DNA of 64,000 bases from Bin5 sp965242905 (GTDB lineage Bacteria; Chloroflexota; Anaerolineae; Caldilineales; Caldilineaceae). A model generated the notes under the pieces. It was not told the origin of the DNA. It did not search any database and saw only the letters and a program-made list of their open reading frames with translations. Positions 19,022 through 27,454 of the stretch are shown here, one piece after another. Position 1 is the stretch's first letter; every line of letters starts with the position of its first letter. The position numbers and the translations under genes are program-made. The stretch covers positions 2,976,001-3,040,000 of the forward strand of contig CBDETM010000002.1 in assembly GCA_965242905.1 (NCBI GenBank). Reading direction: 5' to 3'.

Positions 19022-20041
19022 CTAAATCCGCTCCTGTCGCAATTTCCAGAGCCGGATGGCAATGTCAACGCCGCCAATCAGAGCAATACTGAGCCAGATA
19101 AGTTTGTCCAGCACCCATGAACTGTTGGCCCGGTAATGTTTGCGATAGAAGATCCACATCGCTTCATAGAAGGCGCGGCGGGCCTTGCGGCTCTTGCGGC
19201 TGGAAGCCGCTTTGACATGCGTGATCTCGACCTCGCCGTTATACCAGACTTCCCAGCCCGCGCTCTTGATGCGCTTTGCCCAATCAAGGTCTTCGCCGTA
19301 CATGAAGTAGGCCTCGTCCAACAGCCCGACCTCCACAATCGCCTGCGTGCGCACCTGCATATATGCGCCCACGACCGAATCCACCGGATGCACCGCATCC
19401 TCCGGCAGGTAACTCAGATTATAGGCGTTGAATCGCTTGCTTCGCGGAAACAGCCGGCTCAGACGCGTCATGCGGCAGAAGCTCACCCAGGGCGTGGGAA
19501 AGCTGCGCCGGCAGGCCAGATCGAGCGTTCCGTCCGGCCGCCGTACTCGCGGACCGGCTACCCCAAGGTCGGGCCGCTCGTCCATAAACTGTATCATGTC
19601 GGCCAGCGCGTTTGCCGGCAAGACAGTGTCATTGTTGAGAAGGAGAGTATAGCGCGCAAAAGGAATGTGGCGCGGTGGTTGGCGGTCAGAGAGGCCGAGC
19701 TGGCGTAAAGCCAGGTTGTTGCCTGCGCTGAAGCCGAGATTGGTTTCCGAAACGATCAGGCCTGCCTGTGGGAAGCGGTCGCTCATCATGGCGACGCTGT
19801 CGTCACTGCTGCCGTTGTCAACAACACAGACCGTGTAGGAAAAATTGCCGGCCGAGGCGAACACCGATGTAAGGCATCCGGACAGGAGAGCGCTGGCGTT
19901 GTAGTTGACAATGATTATCGCCAGGTCTATTCCCTCTGCATACGGAATAGATCCGGAGGACATCCCACTCGTTGGCAGCGTTGACTGCGAGCCGCTGCTC
20001 TCAATCCATTCTGACCAGACGACGTGGCGAGGAGACTGCAT
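19022..20041 (-). CDS. Family 2 glycosyltransferase (rhamnosyltransferase-like)
   Basis: This 339-residue GT-A enzyme has a typical GT2 N terminus (AIIIVNYNASALLSGCLTS), the VVDNGSSDDS segment, NLGFSAGNN and a DxD-like LLNNDTVLP. The pattern FMYGEDLDWAKRIKSAGWEV matches the acceptor-side signature of WbbL-like rhamnosyltransferases. A C-terminal hydrophobic stretch (LIWLSIALIGGVDIAI) suggests membrane association. The gene is upstream of, and on the same strand as, the initiating sugar transferase, pointing to exopolysaccharide or cell-wall glycan assembly. Confidence 0.88.
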   Translation of the reverse strand: MQSPRHVVWSEWIESSGSQSTLPTSGMSSGSIPYAEGIDLAIIIVNYNASALLSGCLTSVFASAGNFSYTVCVVDNGSSDDSVAMMSDRFPQAGLIVSETNLGFSAGNNLALRQLGLSDRQPPRHIPFARYTLLLNNDTVLPANALADMIQFMDERPDLGVAGPRVRRPDGTLDLACRRSFPTPWVSFCRMTRLSRLFPRSKRFNAYNLSYLPEDAVHPVDSVVGAYMQVRTQAIVEVGLLDEAYFMYGEDLDWAKRIKSAGWEVWYNGEVEITHVKAASSRKSRKARRAFYEAMWIFYRKHYRANSSWVLDKLIWLSIALIGGVDIAIRLWKLRQERI

Positions 20042-20451
20042 TTTCTGAGTTTCTGTTCACCCGCTGCTCAACTCTCCAAAAGGTTGAAAAGGGCGGCGGG
20101 CGGCATATGTGAGCGAAAAAAGGGCTGTGATCAGTGCGATCGCTCAGAGATGATCAGCTGTCGCACAGCGCAGAACAGGCAATCAGAAAAGTCAGCCAGA
20201 TTGCAGATCTCACAGCCGGAACGTCTGCTCTAAGTGCGTCTGATTCTAGCACGGCACGCTGCTTAAGCCAAAGCGTTTGTCTGAACTACCCCCTTGGTTC
20301 ACTGTATATCGGCGGCTGTCTCGGATCCGACTGGCTGACGGCAAACAGTGAATATGACGCCCAAGGTGTTTACCTTCCGTGTTCGTGCTGCCGGCTGTGT
20401 CATTCCCTGTTCAAGGTTGAGCGATCAGAAAGCCGTCACACCCTCTCCCAC
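20042..20451. other. Intergenic stretch with no gene found
   Basis: About 400 bp between the GT2 gene and ftcD. Short frames exist but none resembles a protein. I see no clear promoter, terminator or repeat. Confidence 0.5.
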
Positions 20452-21414
20452 CTACATGCGGCGTAGCGCAACTTCCAGCACGCGGTCTGCCGTCAGGTCC
20501 GGCAGCAGGAGTGCATCGGCTGCGGCCGCCAAAGCGCCAGCCGAAAGAGACTCCCCTGCAATGTCCATGTCTTGCTCTTCGTATCCTGGCAGGGCACCCT
20601 CGGGAATGAGGCCGATCAGTTCGCTGCGGTCGAGCTCGACGGCGTGGCGGGCGGCCTGCCGGCGAATGGCTTCTACAGCCGCACGCGGGGATGTGGCGCG
20701 ATAATCGACGAGATTCATGCTGACCTGTGCCCGCCCATCGACAAGGAGGCCCAGGGCTCGGACCGCCGGCAGCCCGCCGTCGCGCTCGCGGATCTGGTGG
20801 GCGATTGTTCGGGCAACGCCTACATCGGCTGTACGCAGGAAGACGTTGAAGGCGATGAGGATAGGCCTGGCCCCGACGACAACCGCGCCCGCCGGCCCTA
20901 CCCTGGCAGGGCCGAAATCAGGTTCACGCCGCGGGTTGTGAATATCCCGGGCGAGGGCCTCATATTCCCCCCGCCGGACGTCGGCCAGATTGCGGCGCTC
21001 AGGCCTGGTGGCCGCTTCGCCATAGAGGTAGACGGGCACATCCAGTTCTTCTCCGATGCGATGACCCAGTTGTCGGGCCAGGAGAGCGCAATCTTCAAGT
21101 TGAGAGTTGCGAATCGGCACGAGCGGGACCACATCGGCCGCGCCCAGTCGGGGATGGACGCCCCGATGCCCCCTGAGGTCAATGCGAGCGACAGCCACCT
21201 CGACCGCGTTGAACAGCCCCTGCAAAACCGGTTCCGGCGGGCCCGCAACCGTGAGAACGGTGCGATTGTGGTCTGCATCGCTCGTGCGATCGAGAAGCCG
21301 GGCGCCGGACCTCTGGACTGCTGCTGCCAGTTCGTCGATGACATCGGTGCGGCGGCCCTCCGAAAAATTGGGAACCGATTCAATGATTGGTGTGTCGCCG
21401 GAACCGTGATTCAT
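20452..21414 (-). CDS. ftcD: Glutamate formimidoyltransferase
   Basis: The enzyme transfers the formimino group from formiminoglutamate to tetrahydrofolate in histidine degradation, or works in the reverse formyl direction. The start is placed at ATG 21414, giving SVPNFSEGRR early in the chain, the family hallmark. DADHNRTVLTVAGPP, RGHRGVHPRLGAADVVPLVP and the EVR-type C-terminal region follow. At 320 residues only the formiminotransferase domain is present, without a fused cyclodeaminase. No other histidine-degradation gene is visible nearby. The nearest same-strand genes are modB and modA. Confidence 0.93.
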   Translation of the reverse strand: MNHGSGDTPIIESVPNFSEGRRTDVIDELAAAVQRSGARLLDRTSDADHNRTVLTVAGPPEPVLQGLFNAVEVAVARIDLRGHRGVHPRLGAADVVPLVPIRNSQLEDCALLARQLGHRIGEELDVPVYLYGEAATRPERRNLADVRRGEYEALARDIHNPRREPDFGPARVGPAGAVVVGARPILIAFNVFLRTADVGVARTIAHQIRERDGGLPAVRALGLLVDGRAQVSMNLVDYRATSPRAAVEAIRRQAARHAVELDRSELIGLIPEGALPGYEEQDMDIAGESLSAGALAAAADALLLPDLTADRVLEVALRRM

Positions 21415-21545
21415 CTGCTGACGGGTTGAAATGCGGCCGTGAGGTAGGCAGAGTCGGGCACGCGCAACAATCTTTCCTGCCCCCACTGCCCGTCTGAACC
21501 ACAAAGTGATGCGCTGGGGACTGGACCGTGATAGCCGGATTCAAA

Positions 21546-22400
21546 TTATCCGGCTCGTCCCAGAAGCCACTTCACGAGCAGGAGTATGGCGAACGCGGTC
21601 GCCATAAGGACAACCGACAAGGCCAAAGCCACGTCGAGGTCCAATTCGAAACCGATATAGATGGCCAGGGGCATCGTCTGCGTACGCCCGGGATAGTTGC
21701 CGGCGAAAAGGATCGTAGCGCCGAAATCACCCAGAGCCCTCGCCCACGTCATAACCAGCCCGCCCAGCAGGGAGGCGCGGGCGAGAGGGACAGTCACAAA
21801 GCGGAAGATCTGCCGTCCGTCCGCCCCGTCCAGTGCCGCAGCCTCTTCCAGCTCAACCGCGCTGCGACTGAGACCGCCGATCGCCGCGCGAATGTAGTAG
21901 GGCGAAGCGACAAAAAGCTGTGCAAGAATGACCGCCAGCGAAGTAAAGGCGATCTCTATTCCTGCCACCGACAGCCCCTGCCCCAACATCCCCCGGCGGC
22001 CAAAGGCCATCAGCAGGGCCAGCCCGGCAACAGCAGGCGGCAGGACGGTGGGCAAATCGATCAGCGTGTCCAGCGCCCGGCGACCCCGGAAATGCCGCCG
22101 GGTCATCAGCACGGCCAGAGGTGTGCCCAGTACGATCGTCAATAGCGTCGCTGTGGCAGATGTCCACAGGCTCAGCACGATAGCCCGGCGAGCCACAGGC
22201 TGGGCCAGATGCGTGCCGATGTCAGTCAACTCTGTGCGCCAGATCAGTGCCAGCAAAGGGAGGGTCAGAAACAGGATCATGGGCACCGCTGACCAGAAGA
22301 GAGCCATGCCCGGCCGCGACAGGCGCCCGGAAGAGCGCTGGTCGTCCCGCGCCCGGTCGACGGAGATGCGCATCGCCTCGGCGGCTTCAGTCGTGCGCAT
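21546..22400 (-). CDS. modB: Molybdate ABC transporter permease
   Basis: ModB forms the membrane channel of the ModABC molybdate importer. The product (284 residues) has about six transmembrane segments and the permease EAA loop (LEEAAALDGADGRQIFRFVT). This is followed by RALGDFGATILFAGNYPGRT, a characteristic ModB/CysT-type sequence. The gene overlaps the end of modA by 14 nt. No ModC ATPase gene is present; ftcD follows instead. Confidence 0.94.
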   Translation of the reverse strand: MRTTEAAEAMRISVDRARDDQRSSGRLSRPGMALFWSAVPMILFLTLPLLALIWRTELTDIGTHLAQPVARRAIVLSLWTSATATLLTIVLGTPLAVLMTRRHFRGRRALDTLIDLPTVLPPAVAGLALLMAFGRRGMLGQGLSVAGIEIAFTSLAVILAQLFVASPYYIRAAIGGLSRSAVELEEAAALDGADGRQIFRFVTVPLARASLLGGLVMTWARALGDFGATILFAGNYPGRTQTMPLAIYIGFELDLDVALALSVVLMATAFAILLLVKWLLGRAG

Positions 22401-23301
22401 GGTCCGATGCCTCAGCTACCGCAACGTCTGTGCCTCGCCTCGAGCCTTCACCCCGGCATCCGGTCGAAAAGCCGTGCGACTCCAGCACAGCTGTGCCTTC
22501 TTCAGAAAACAGGAAGGTAACAAAGGTTGCTGCCTGCTCCGGCTGCCTGCTGTCCTGGGTCAGAGCGATCGGATAGACGGCTGAGACGTTGAGATGGGCT
22601 GGAATCTCCATGCTCTGCAACTCTGTACTGCCAACGAGGTCGCTGGCGTAGACGACGCCGGCATCGGCCTCGCCCAACTGCAGTTTGCTGAGAATGCCCC
22701 GTACATTCTGTTCTTGTGACACGATGTTGGCCTCGAAACCGGCGCGAAATTCAGGCCCGAAACGGTCGTCCTGCTCGGCATTGGCCAGAAACTGCCGCGT
22801 GTACTGCCCGATCGGCACCGCCTCCGCGCCGACAACAATCTTATGACCGGGCTGGGCCAGCTTCAGCAAAGATTCAAGACCCGGCGCGGCGTCGGGACCT
22901 CCCGCGTCCCCCAGGCCGTAGCCGATCATCAGCCGATTGCAAGCGAATGTCTTCACGCTTTTCATTTCAATCCGTCCAGCGTCAACTGCCGCCTGCATCT
23001 GCATCTCGTCAGCCGAAGCGAAAATGTCGGCGCGCGCCCCTTCGCGCAGCTGACCGGCCAGCTGCTGGGAACCGGCAAAGTTGAACTCAACGTTACCTGT
23101 GTGGCTCCTGCGGCTGAACGAACCGGCTGCCTCTCGGAAGACATCGGTTAGGGACGCGGCCGCAAAGACCGTCACTACGACCGTTTCCGATGATGGCGCG
23201 CTGCCCGGAGCTGGCGCGCCGCAACCGACCAGAAGTAGACTGCCCAGCATCAGCGCGGCCGCTGCGCTGAGCAAACAGGCACGCGGCAATGCCCGATTCA
23301 A
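22387..23301 (-). CDS. modA: Molybdate-binding lipoprotein
   Basis: ModA is the extracytoplasmic molybdate/tungstate receptor. The mature domain begins TVFAAASLTDVFREAAGSF, contains FNFAGSQQLAGQLREGARAD and the GIGQYTRQFL-like segment (VPIGQYTRQF), and ends with a Thr/Val-rich region typical of ModA. The signal peptide ends in LLVGCG, a lipobox. No ATG fits, so I place the start at the TTG at 23301, which has an AGAAGGA ribosome-binding site 10 nt upstream. The frame continues further upstream without a plausible start. The start assignment is therefore tentative; the family assignment is not. Confidence 0.85.
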   Translation of the reverse strand: MNRALPRACLLSAAAALMLGSLLLVGCGAPAPGSAPSSETVVVTVFAAASLTDVFREAAGSFSRRSHTGNVEFNFAGSQQLAGQLREGARADIFASADEMQMQAAVDAGRIEMKSVKTFACNRLMIGYGLGDAGGPDAAPGLESLLKLAQPGHKIVVGAEAVPIGQYTRQFLANAEQDDRFGPEFRAGFEANIVSQEQNVRGILSKLQLGEADAGVVYASDLVGSTELQSMEIPAHLNVSAVYPIALTQDSRQPEQAATFVTFLFSEEGTAVLESHGFSTGCRGEGSRRGTDVAVAEASDHAHD

Positions 23302-23687
23302 GGCATGCGTATCCTTCTGCCATACGCTCTTCCTTCCCCACTGAACGACCGTGTTGAAGTTGAGCGAACAAGATCTCCTGGACGCCGCCACAGTCAGCCT
23401 GAGGGCAGTTTTTGTCGAAGGCAGCCACAAAGATGACACGAAATTGACGATAGCAGTGAGCCGTGGCCATGTCAAATTTAGACCGTTTTCACTCTGACGG
23501 CCGGCTGTTCGGCGGATCGAGGCAGCTACGAAATATGAATGGCGCCGGCTTTCCATTCTGTTTTGGTCAGTATGGTATGATCGAAAGATGGCGCCGGTAA
23601 TACAGCGCGGCTTCACCGAACGCTGGGGGGCCGTCGCAATTTGAGCGCCGTCCGGGCCAACGTCTCCAGGCCCGGTGTGTCAACGAT

Positions 23688-25925
23688 GTGACAGGGGGAG
23701 CGGTGACAGATCAAGCAGTTGAATGGAATGAGTTCGTCAGCAACCATACCGCCGGCCATCTCTTGCAGACGCACGAATGGGCCACCCTGAAATGCCGCTT
23801 CGGCTGGAGCGCCAGACGCGTTCACATGCCGCAATCCGCAGACCAAGGCCTCGCGCAGGCCGGGGCGCTGCTCCTCTTTCGCAAAGTCATGGGCCAGGTC
23901 CTGGCCTACGTCCCCAGAGGCCCGCTTGTAGACTGGTCCGACGCGACGCAGACGGAAGCAGTCGTGGCGAGCATGTGCGATGTTGCCCGGCAGGAAGGGG
24001 CGTTCGCGCTGAAGATCGAACCTGGTCTTCTCGACACGGCAGCAAACCGCCAGCGTCTTAGTACGGCCGGCTTCCAGCCCAGCCTCCATACGATTCAGCC
24101 TCGCAGCACCGTTGTCGTCGATCTACAGCCGGACGTTGATGCGATCCTGGCGCAGATGAAGAGCAAGTGGCGTTACAACATCCGCTTGGCCGCGCGCAAA
24201 GGCGTCAGCGTGCGTAAGCTGGAGGCGCATGAGCTGCCCCTGTTCCAGCAACTGATGGAAGAGACGGGAAAGCGGGACGGCTTTTCCGTCCACAGCGCCG
24301 CCTACTACCGTGATGCATACGAACTGCTGGCCTCCCGCTGGGGCGCCTTCCTGCTGGCCTCGTTTGAGGGCGAACCGCTGGCCAGCATTGCTGTCTTTGC
24401 CGTCGGTTCGACCGCCTGCTACCTGTGGGGGGCCAGCAACAATCGCCATCGCAACCTTATGCCCAATCACGCACTCCAATGGGAAGCCATGCGCTGGGCC
24501 AGGGAACGCGGCTGCGCACGCTATGATCTCTGGGGCATCCCCGACGAGATCGGCGCCGTCGCCACCGGTCTCTGGGAAGAAGGGCGCAAGACCGTATCCG
24601 CCGAGAAGGCGCCGGTCAATCTGAATGCGCTGCCAGCCGGGGATCTCTGGGGCGTCTTCCGTTTCAAACAGGGTTTTGGCGGCGCAGTTGAGCGCACAGT
24701 CGGCGCGTGGGATCTCCCCTTGCGGCGACAGGTCTACAATCTCTATCAGGGCGCACTGCTGGCGAAGGACAGGGCTGGCAGGAACTTGCCCCCGGCAAAG
24801 AGGCAGGAGGAGCGAGGGAAGACCTCCTCCCCTTCCTCCCCTGCGGTAACCATGGAACCGGTGGTGACGGCCTCAGCGTGGGAAGATCTGTTGGAGCAGT
24901 TGCCGCCCGACCGCAGCCACGTGCTCCAAAGTTGGTCGTGGGGTGCCGTCAAAGCCGGCAGCGGTTGGCGCGTTGAGCGTTGGCGTCTGCTGCGCGGCGG
25001 GCGCCCCTTGGGGGCCTTTCAGTGGCTGTCGCGGCAGCCTACGGCAGGGCTGCCCTTGCGCGTCGCTTACGTGCCCAAAGGCCCGCTGCTGGACTGGTCG
25101 GACGACGAAGCAGCTGCACTGGTATTGGCGCAGATCGAAGAGCTGTGCCGGCGGCGGGGCTGCCTTCAGGTGAAAATCGATCCTGACGTCAGCGAGGAGG
25201 ATAGCGAAGGAGTCCGCCTGAAGCAACTGCTGGTCCAGCGCAACTGGCGCTTCAGCCCGGAGCAGATCCAGTTCAAGAACACCGGCTTCACCGACATCAC
25301 CCGGTCCGATGAAGAACTGCTGGCCGCGTTCAAGAGCAAATGGCGCTATAATATCCGGTTGGCTGAACGGCGGGAAGTCACCGTCCGCTGCGGCGATGTT
25401 GCAGACCTGCCGGCCTTCTATCGACTCTACCAGGAAACGAGCGCCCGCGATGGTTTTCTGATCCGCCCCTTCGCCTACTACGACGCCTTGTGGCGTATGT
25501 TTCTGAAGATGCAGGAGGATGAGGGGAACCTGACCGGCGGAGCGCTGTTGCTGGCCGACCATCCGCAGGAGTCTCAGCCGGTTGCCGGGCTGTTCCTGCT
25601 CCGTTACGGTCGTCAAACTCTCTATTTCAACGGGGCCAGCAGTGCACGCCGCCGCCGCGACATGCCCAACTACCTGCTACAGTGGCGGGCGCTGCAGTGG
25701 GCCCGGGCACAGGGCTGCACGGTCTATGACTGGTGGGGTGCGCCGACGAACCCGGCCGATCCGGCCGATCCTCTCCAGGGCGTATGGCGCTTCAAGGAGG
25801 GCTTTGCCGCCCGCATGGCCGTGCACACGGGGGCGTGGGACTGGTCGCCCAGCCCGCTGCTATGGCACGGCTATCACAGGGGCAAGTCGCTGCTACTGGA
25901 ACAGATGCGCAAGCGGCACCGCTAG
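23688..25925 (+). CDS. Tandem-domain FemAB/FemX-like peptidyl transferase
   Basis: FemAB proteins add amino acids from aminoacyl-tRNA to peptidoglycan stem peptides or other acceptors, using a double-GNAT fold. This 745-residue protein carries two complete, diverged copies, about residues 1-355 and 393-745, joined by a charged linker. Both contain the block KSKWRYNIRLA followed by a Gly/Arg-rich turn, both have a PRGPLVDWSD or PKGPLLDWSD segment, and both end in a WRFKxGFG-type motif (FRFKQGFGG, WRFKEGFAA). The start is a GTG at 23688; a second GTG at 23703 is possible but has poor ribosome-binding-site spacing. The acceptor is unknown. Confidence 0.85.
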   Translation: MTGGAVTDQAVEWNEFVSNHTAGHLLQTHEWATLKCRFGWSARRVHMPQSADQGLAQAGALLLFRKVMGQVLAYVPRGPLVDWSDATQTEAVVASMCDVARQEGAFALKIEPGLLDTAANRQRLSTAGFQPSLHTIQPRSTVVVDLQPDVDAILAQMKSKWRYNIRLAARKGVSVRKLEAHELPLFQQLMEETGKRDGFSVHSAAYYRDAYELLASRWGAFLLASFEGEPLASIAVFAVGSTACYLWGASNNRHRNLMPNHALQWEAMRWARERGCARYDLWGIPDEIGAVATGLWEEGRKTVSAEKAPVNLNALPAGDLWGVFRFKQGFGGAVERTVGAWDLPLRRQVYNLYQGALLAKDRAGRNLPPAKRQEERGKTSSPSSPAVTMEPVVTASAWEDLLEQLPPDRSHVLQSWSWGAVKAGSGWRVERWRLLRGGRPLGAFQWLSRQPTAGLPLRVAYVPKGPLLDWSDDEAAALVLAQIEELCRRRGCLQVKIDPDVSEEDSEGVRLKQLLVQRNWRFSPEQIQFKNTGFTDITRSDEELLAAFKSKWRYNIRLAERREVTVRCGDVADLPAFYRLYQETSARDGFLIRPFAYYDALWRMFLKMQEDEGNLTGGALLLADHPQESQPVAGLFLLRYGRQTLYFNGASSARRRRDMPNYLLQWRALQWARAQGCTVYDWWGAPTNPADPADPLQGVWRFKEGFAARMAVHTGAWDWSPSPLLWHGYHRGKSLLLEQMRKRHR

Positions 25926-25969
25926 CAGCCCGATCGCGGCCGAACATCCACCGGCCGCAGAGAGCCTGC

Positions 25970-27394
25970 CTACCCGGAGAGTACGGCGCCGTCGGGGATG
26001 TCGACCGGTGTGTCCGAGCTGTTTGACAAACTGACGTCGCCTTCCACCGTGACAGAGGCGCCAAAGGTGTAAGGGCCTGCAACCGAAAAACTGCGGCACC
26101 GGAGCAGAGAGGGCGGCCCGTGCGGAAACCGTTCCTCGATCTGGTCGATGAACTGGTAGAAGCGGTCGTCCAGTTCGACAAGGGGGGCGCCCCCGGGGAA
26201 GGGACCGCTCCCCCGCCGCGGATCCAAACCGACGCGCTGCGCCTGGCTTAGCCGGTAGGCATCCGACCGCAGCGCAAGCAAGTCATTACATCGTTTGACC
26301 GGCAAAAAGCGGTCGCGCGGCACCTGGATCGCCTGCGCGCCGTCGAACGCGGAGATCGCCAAGCCTACCGCGGTTTCCAACTGGAAAACCGGTGGCGAGT
26401 CCGGATGGGAAGGGTCCACCGGCTTGTTGTTGACGATCATAGGCAGGTCCAGAAAACCGTCCCGCTCCTGCAGCAGCTCTCGCAAGGTGGGCAGGTGAAT
26501 CCACAGATTGTTGGTATTGAACAGCCGGTAGTGGTCGATGTCCTGAAACTGCTCGACCTCCTCTGGCGGGCACTGGGCGATCTCCCGCAGCAGGAGCCGT
26601 CCATCAGGGCTCTGGGCGAGGTGGCCCCCCTTGCGGTCGGCCGCCGTGCGAGCGGTTACCTCCATCAGAAAAGGTAGGCGACGGGCCGCGAAATACCCGA
26701 GAATATCGGTGTCGACAGTTGCGCCAAGGTTGTCGGCGTTACTGATGAACATGTATTCGTACCCAAGAGAGAGCATCTTTCTGAGCAGGCTGCTCATGTG
26801 CAGGGTGAGGTAAATGTCACCGTGCCCGGGCGGACACCACGCCTTGGCCGGGTCTTGAGGCCACTCTACCGGCTGCAGATTCTCCTGCCAGATCTTGGGT
26901 ACTTTGTTCTGCAGAAACGTCTGAGGCAGACTGCCAGCGTCACCTTTGGCAAGCTGTGGGTAGGCGGTAAGCGCCTGTTGTGTTGCTCCCTGCGTGCTGT
27001 AGCTGTTCATGAAGATGAGGGGCAGTCGGGCCGTCTTCTTCCGGCGCAGGTGCAGGACATGGCGGACGATAATATCGAGAAAGCGCAACCCGTCTTTCAC
27101 CATCAGCAGCGATCTCGGCCCATGCAGACCCATCGTCGCGCCCAGGCCGCCGTTAAGTTTCACAACAACGAGCCGGCTGAGCGCGTCCACGCCCTCTTCA
27201 TGGAAACCGATGGCCGTGGAGCTGTCCGCTACACCTGATGGTGGACGTGCGCTGGCGCCGGGGATGTATCCTGTGGCGCCGTCGCAGAGTTGGGCGTAGT
27301 AATGTTCAAAACTGCGAATCAGCAGGTCGTTCAGACCCGCGCCTTCCATCTTCTCACGAACCGGTGCGAACGACACCGTGGGTATTAGAACCAT
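25970..27394 (-). CDS. UTP-glucose-1-phosphate uridylyltransferase (UDPGP/UGP2 type)
   Basis: The enzyme makes UDP-glucose from glucose-1-phosphate and UTP. The product (474 residues) has the UGP2-type nucleotide-binding loop KLNGGLGATMGLHGPRS followed by VKDGLRFLDI. The middle contains EYMFISNADNLGATVD, and NTNNLWIHLP gives the sugar-binding region. This is the eukaryote-like UDPGP family rather than the bacterial GalU type. UDP-glucose could feed the glycosyltransferases in the window. It converges with the FemAB gene. Confidence 0.92.
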   Translation of the reverse strand: MVLIPTVSFAPVREKMEGAGLNDLLIRSFEHYYAQLCDGATGYIPGASARPPSGVADSSTAIGFHEEGVDALSRLVVVKLNGGLGATMGLHGPRSLLMVKDGLRFLDIIVRHVLHLRRKKTARLPLIFMNSYSTQGATQQALTAYPQLAKGDAGSLPQTFLQNKVPKIWQENLQPVEWPQDPAKAWCPPGHGDIYLTLHMSSLLRKMLSLGYEYMFISNADNLGATVDTDILGYFAARRLPFLMEVTARTAADRKGGHLAQSPDGRLLLREIAQCPPEEVEQFQDIDHYRLFNTNNLWIHLPTLRELLQERDGFLDLPMIVNNKPVDPSHPDSPPVFQLETAVGLAISAFDGAQAIQVPRDRFLPVKRCNDLLALRSDAYRLSQAQRVGLDPRRGSGPFPGGAPLVELDDRFYQFIDQIEERFPHGPPSLLRCRSFSVAGPYTFGASVTVEGDVSLSNSSDTPVDIPDGAVLSG

Positions 27395-27454
27395 TCATCA
27401 ACCTCGGACTTGCCTGACGCTTGGGGCACCTTGATCGTTGCAGCCGTTCTCCCG

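Noticed and set aside
20134..20466. Plus-strand frames between the GT2 gene and ftcD
   Set aside because: No ribosome-binding site, domain or codon pattern supports them.
23302..23470. Molybdenum-cofactor riboswitch upstream of modA
   Set aside because: I looked for a conserved structured leader and saw no convincing multi-stem pattern; a covariance-model search would decide.
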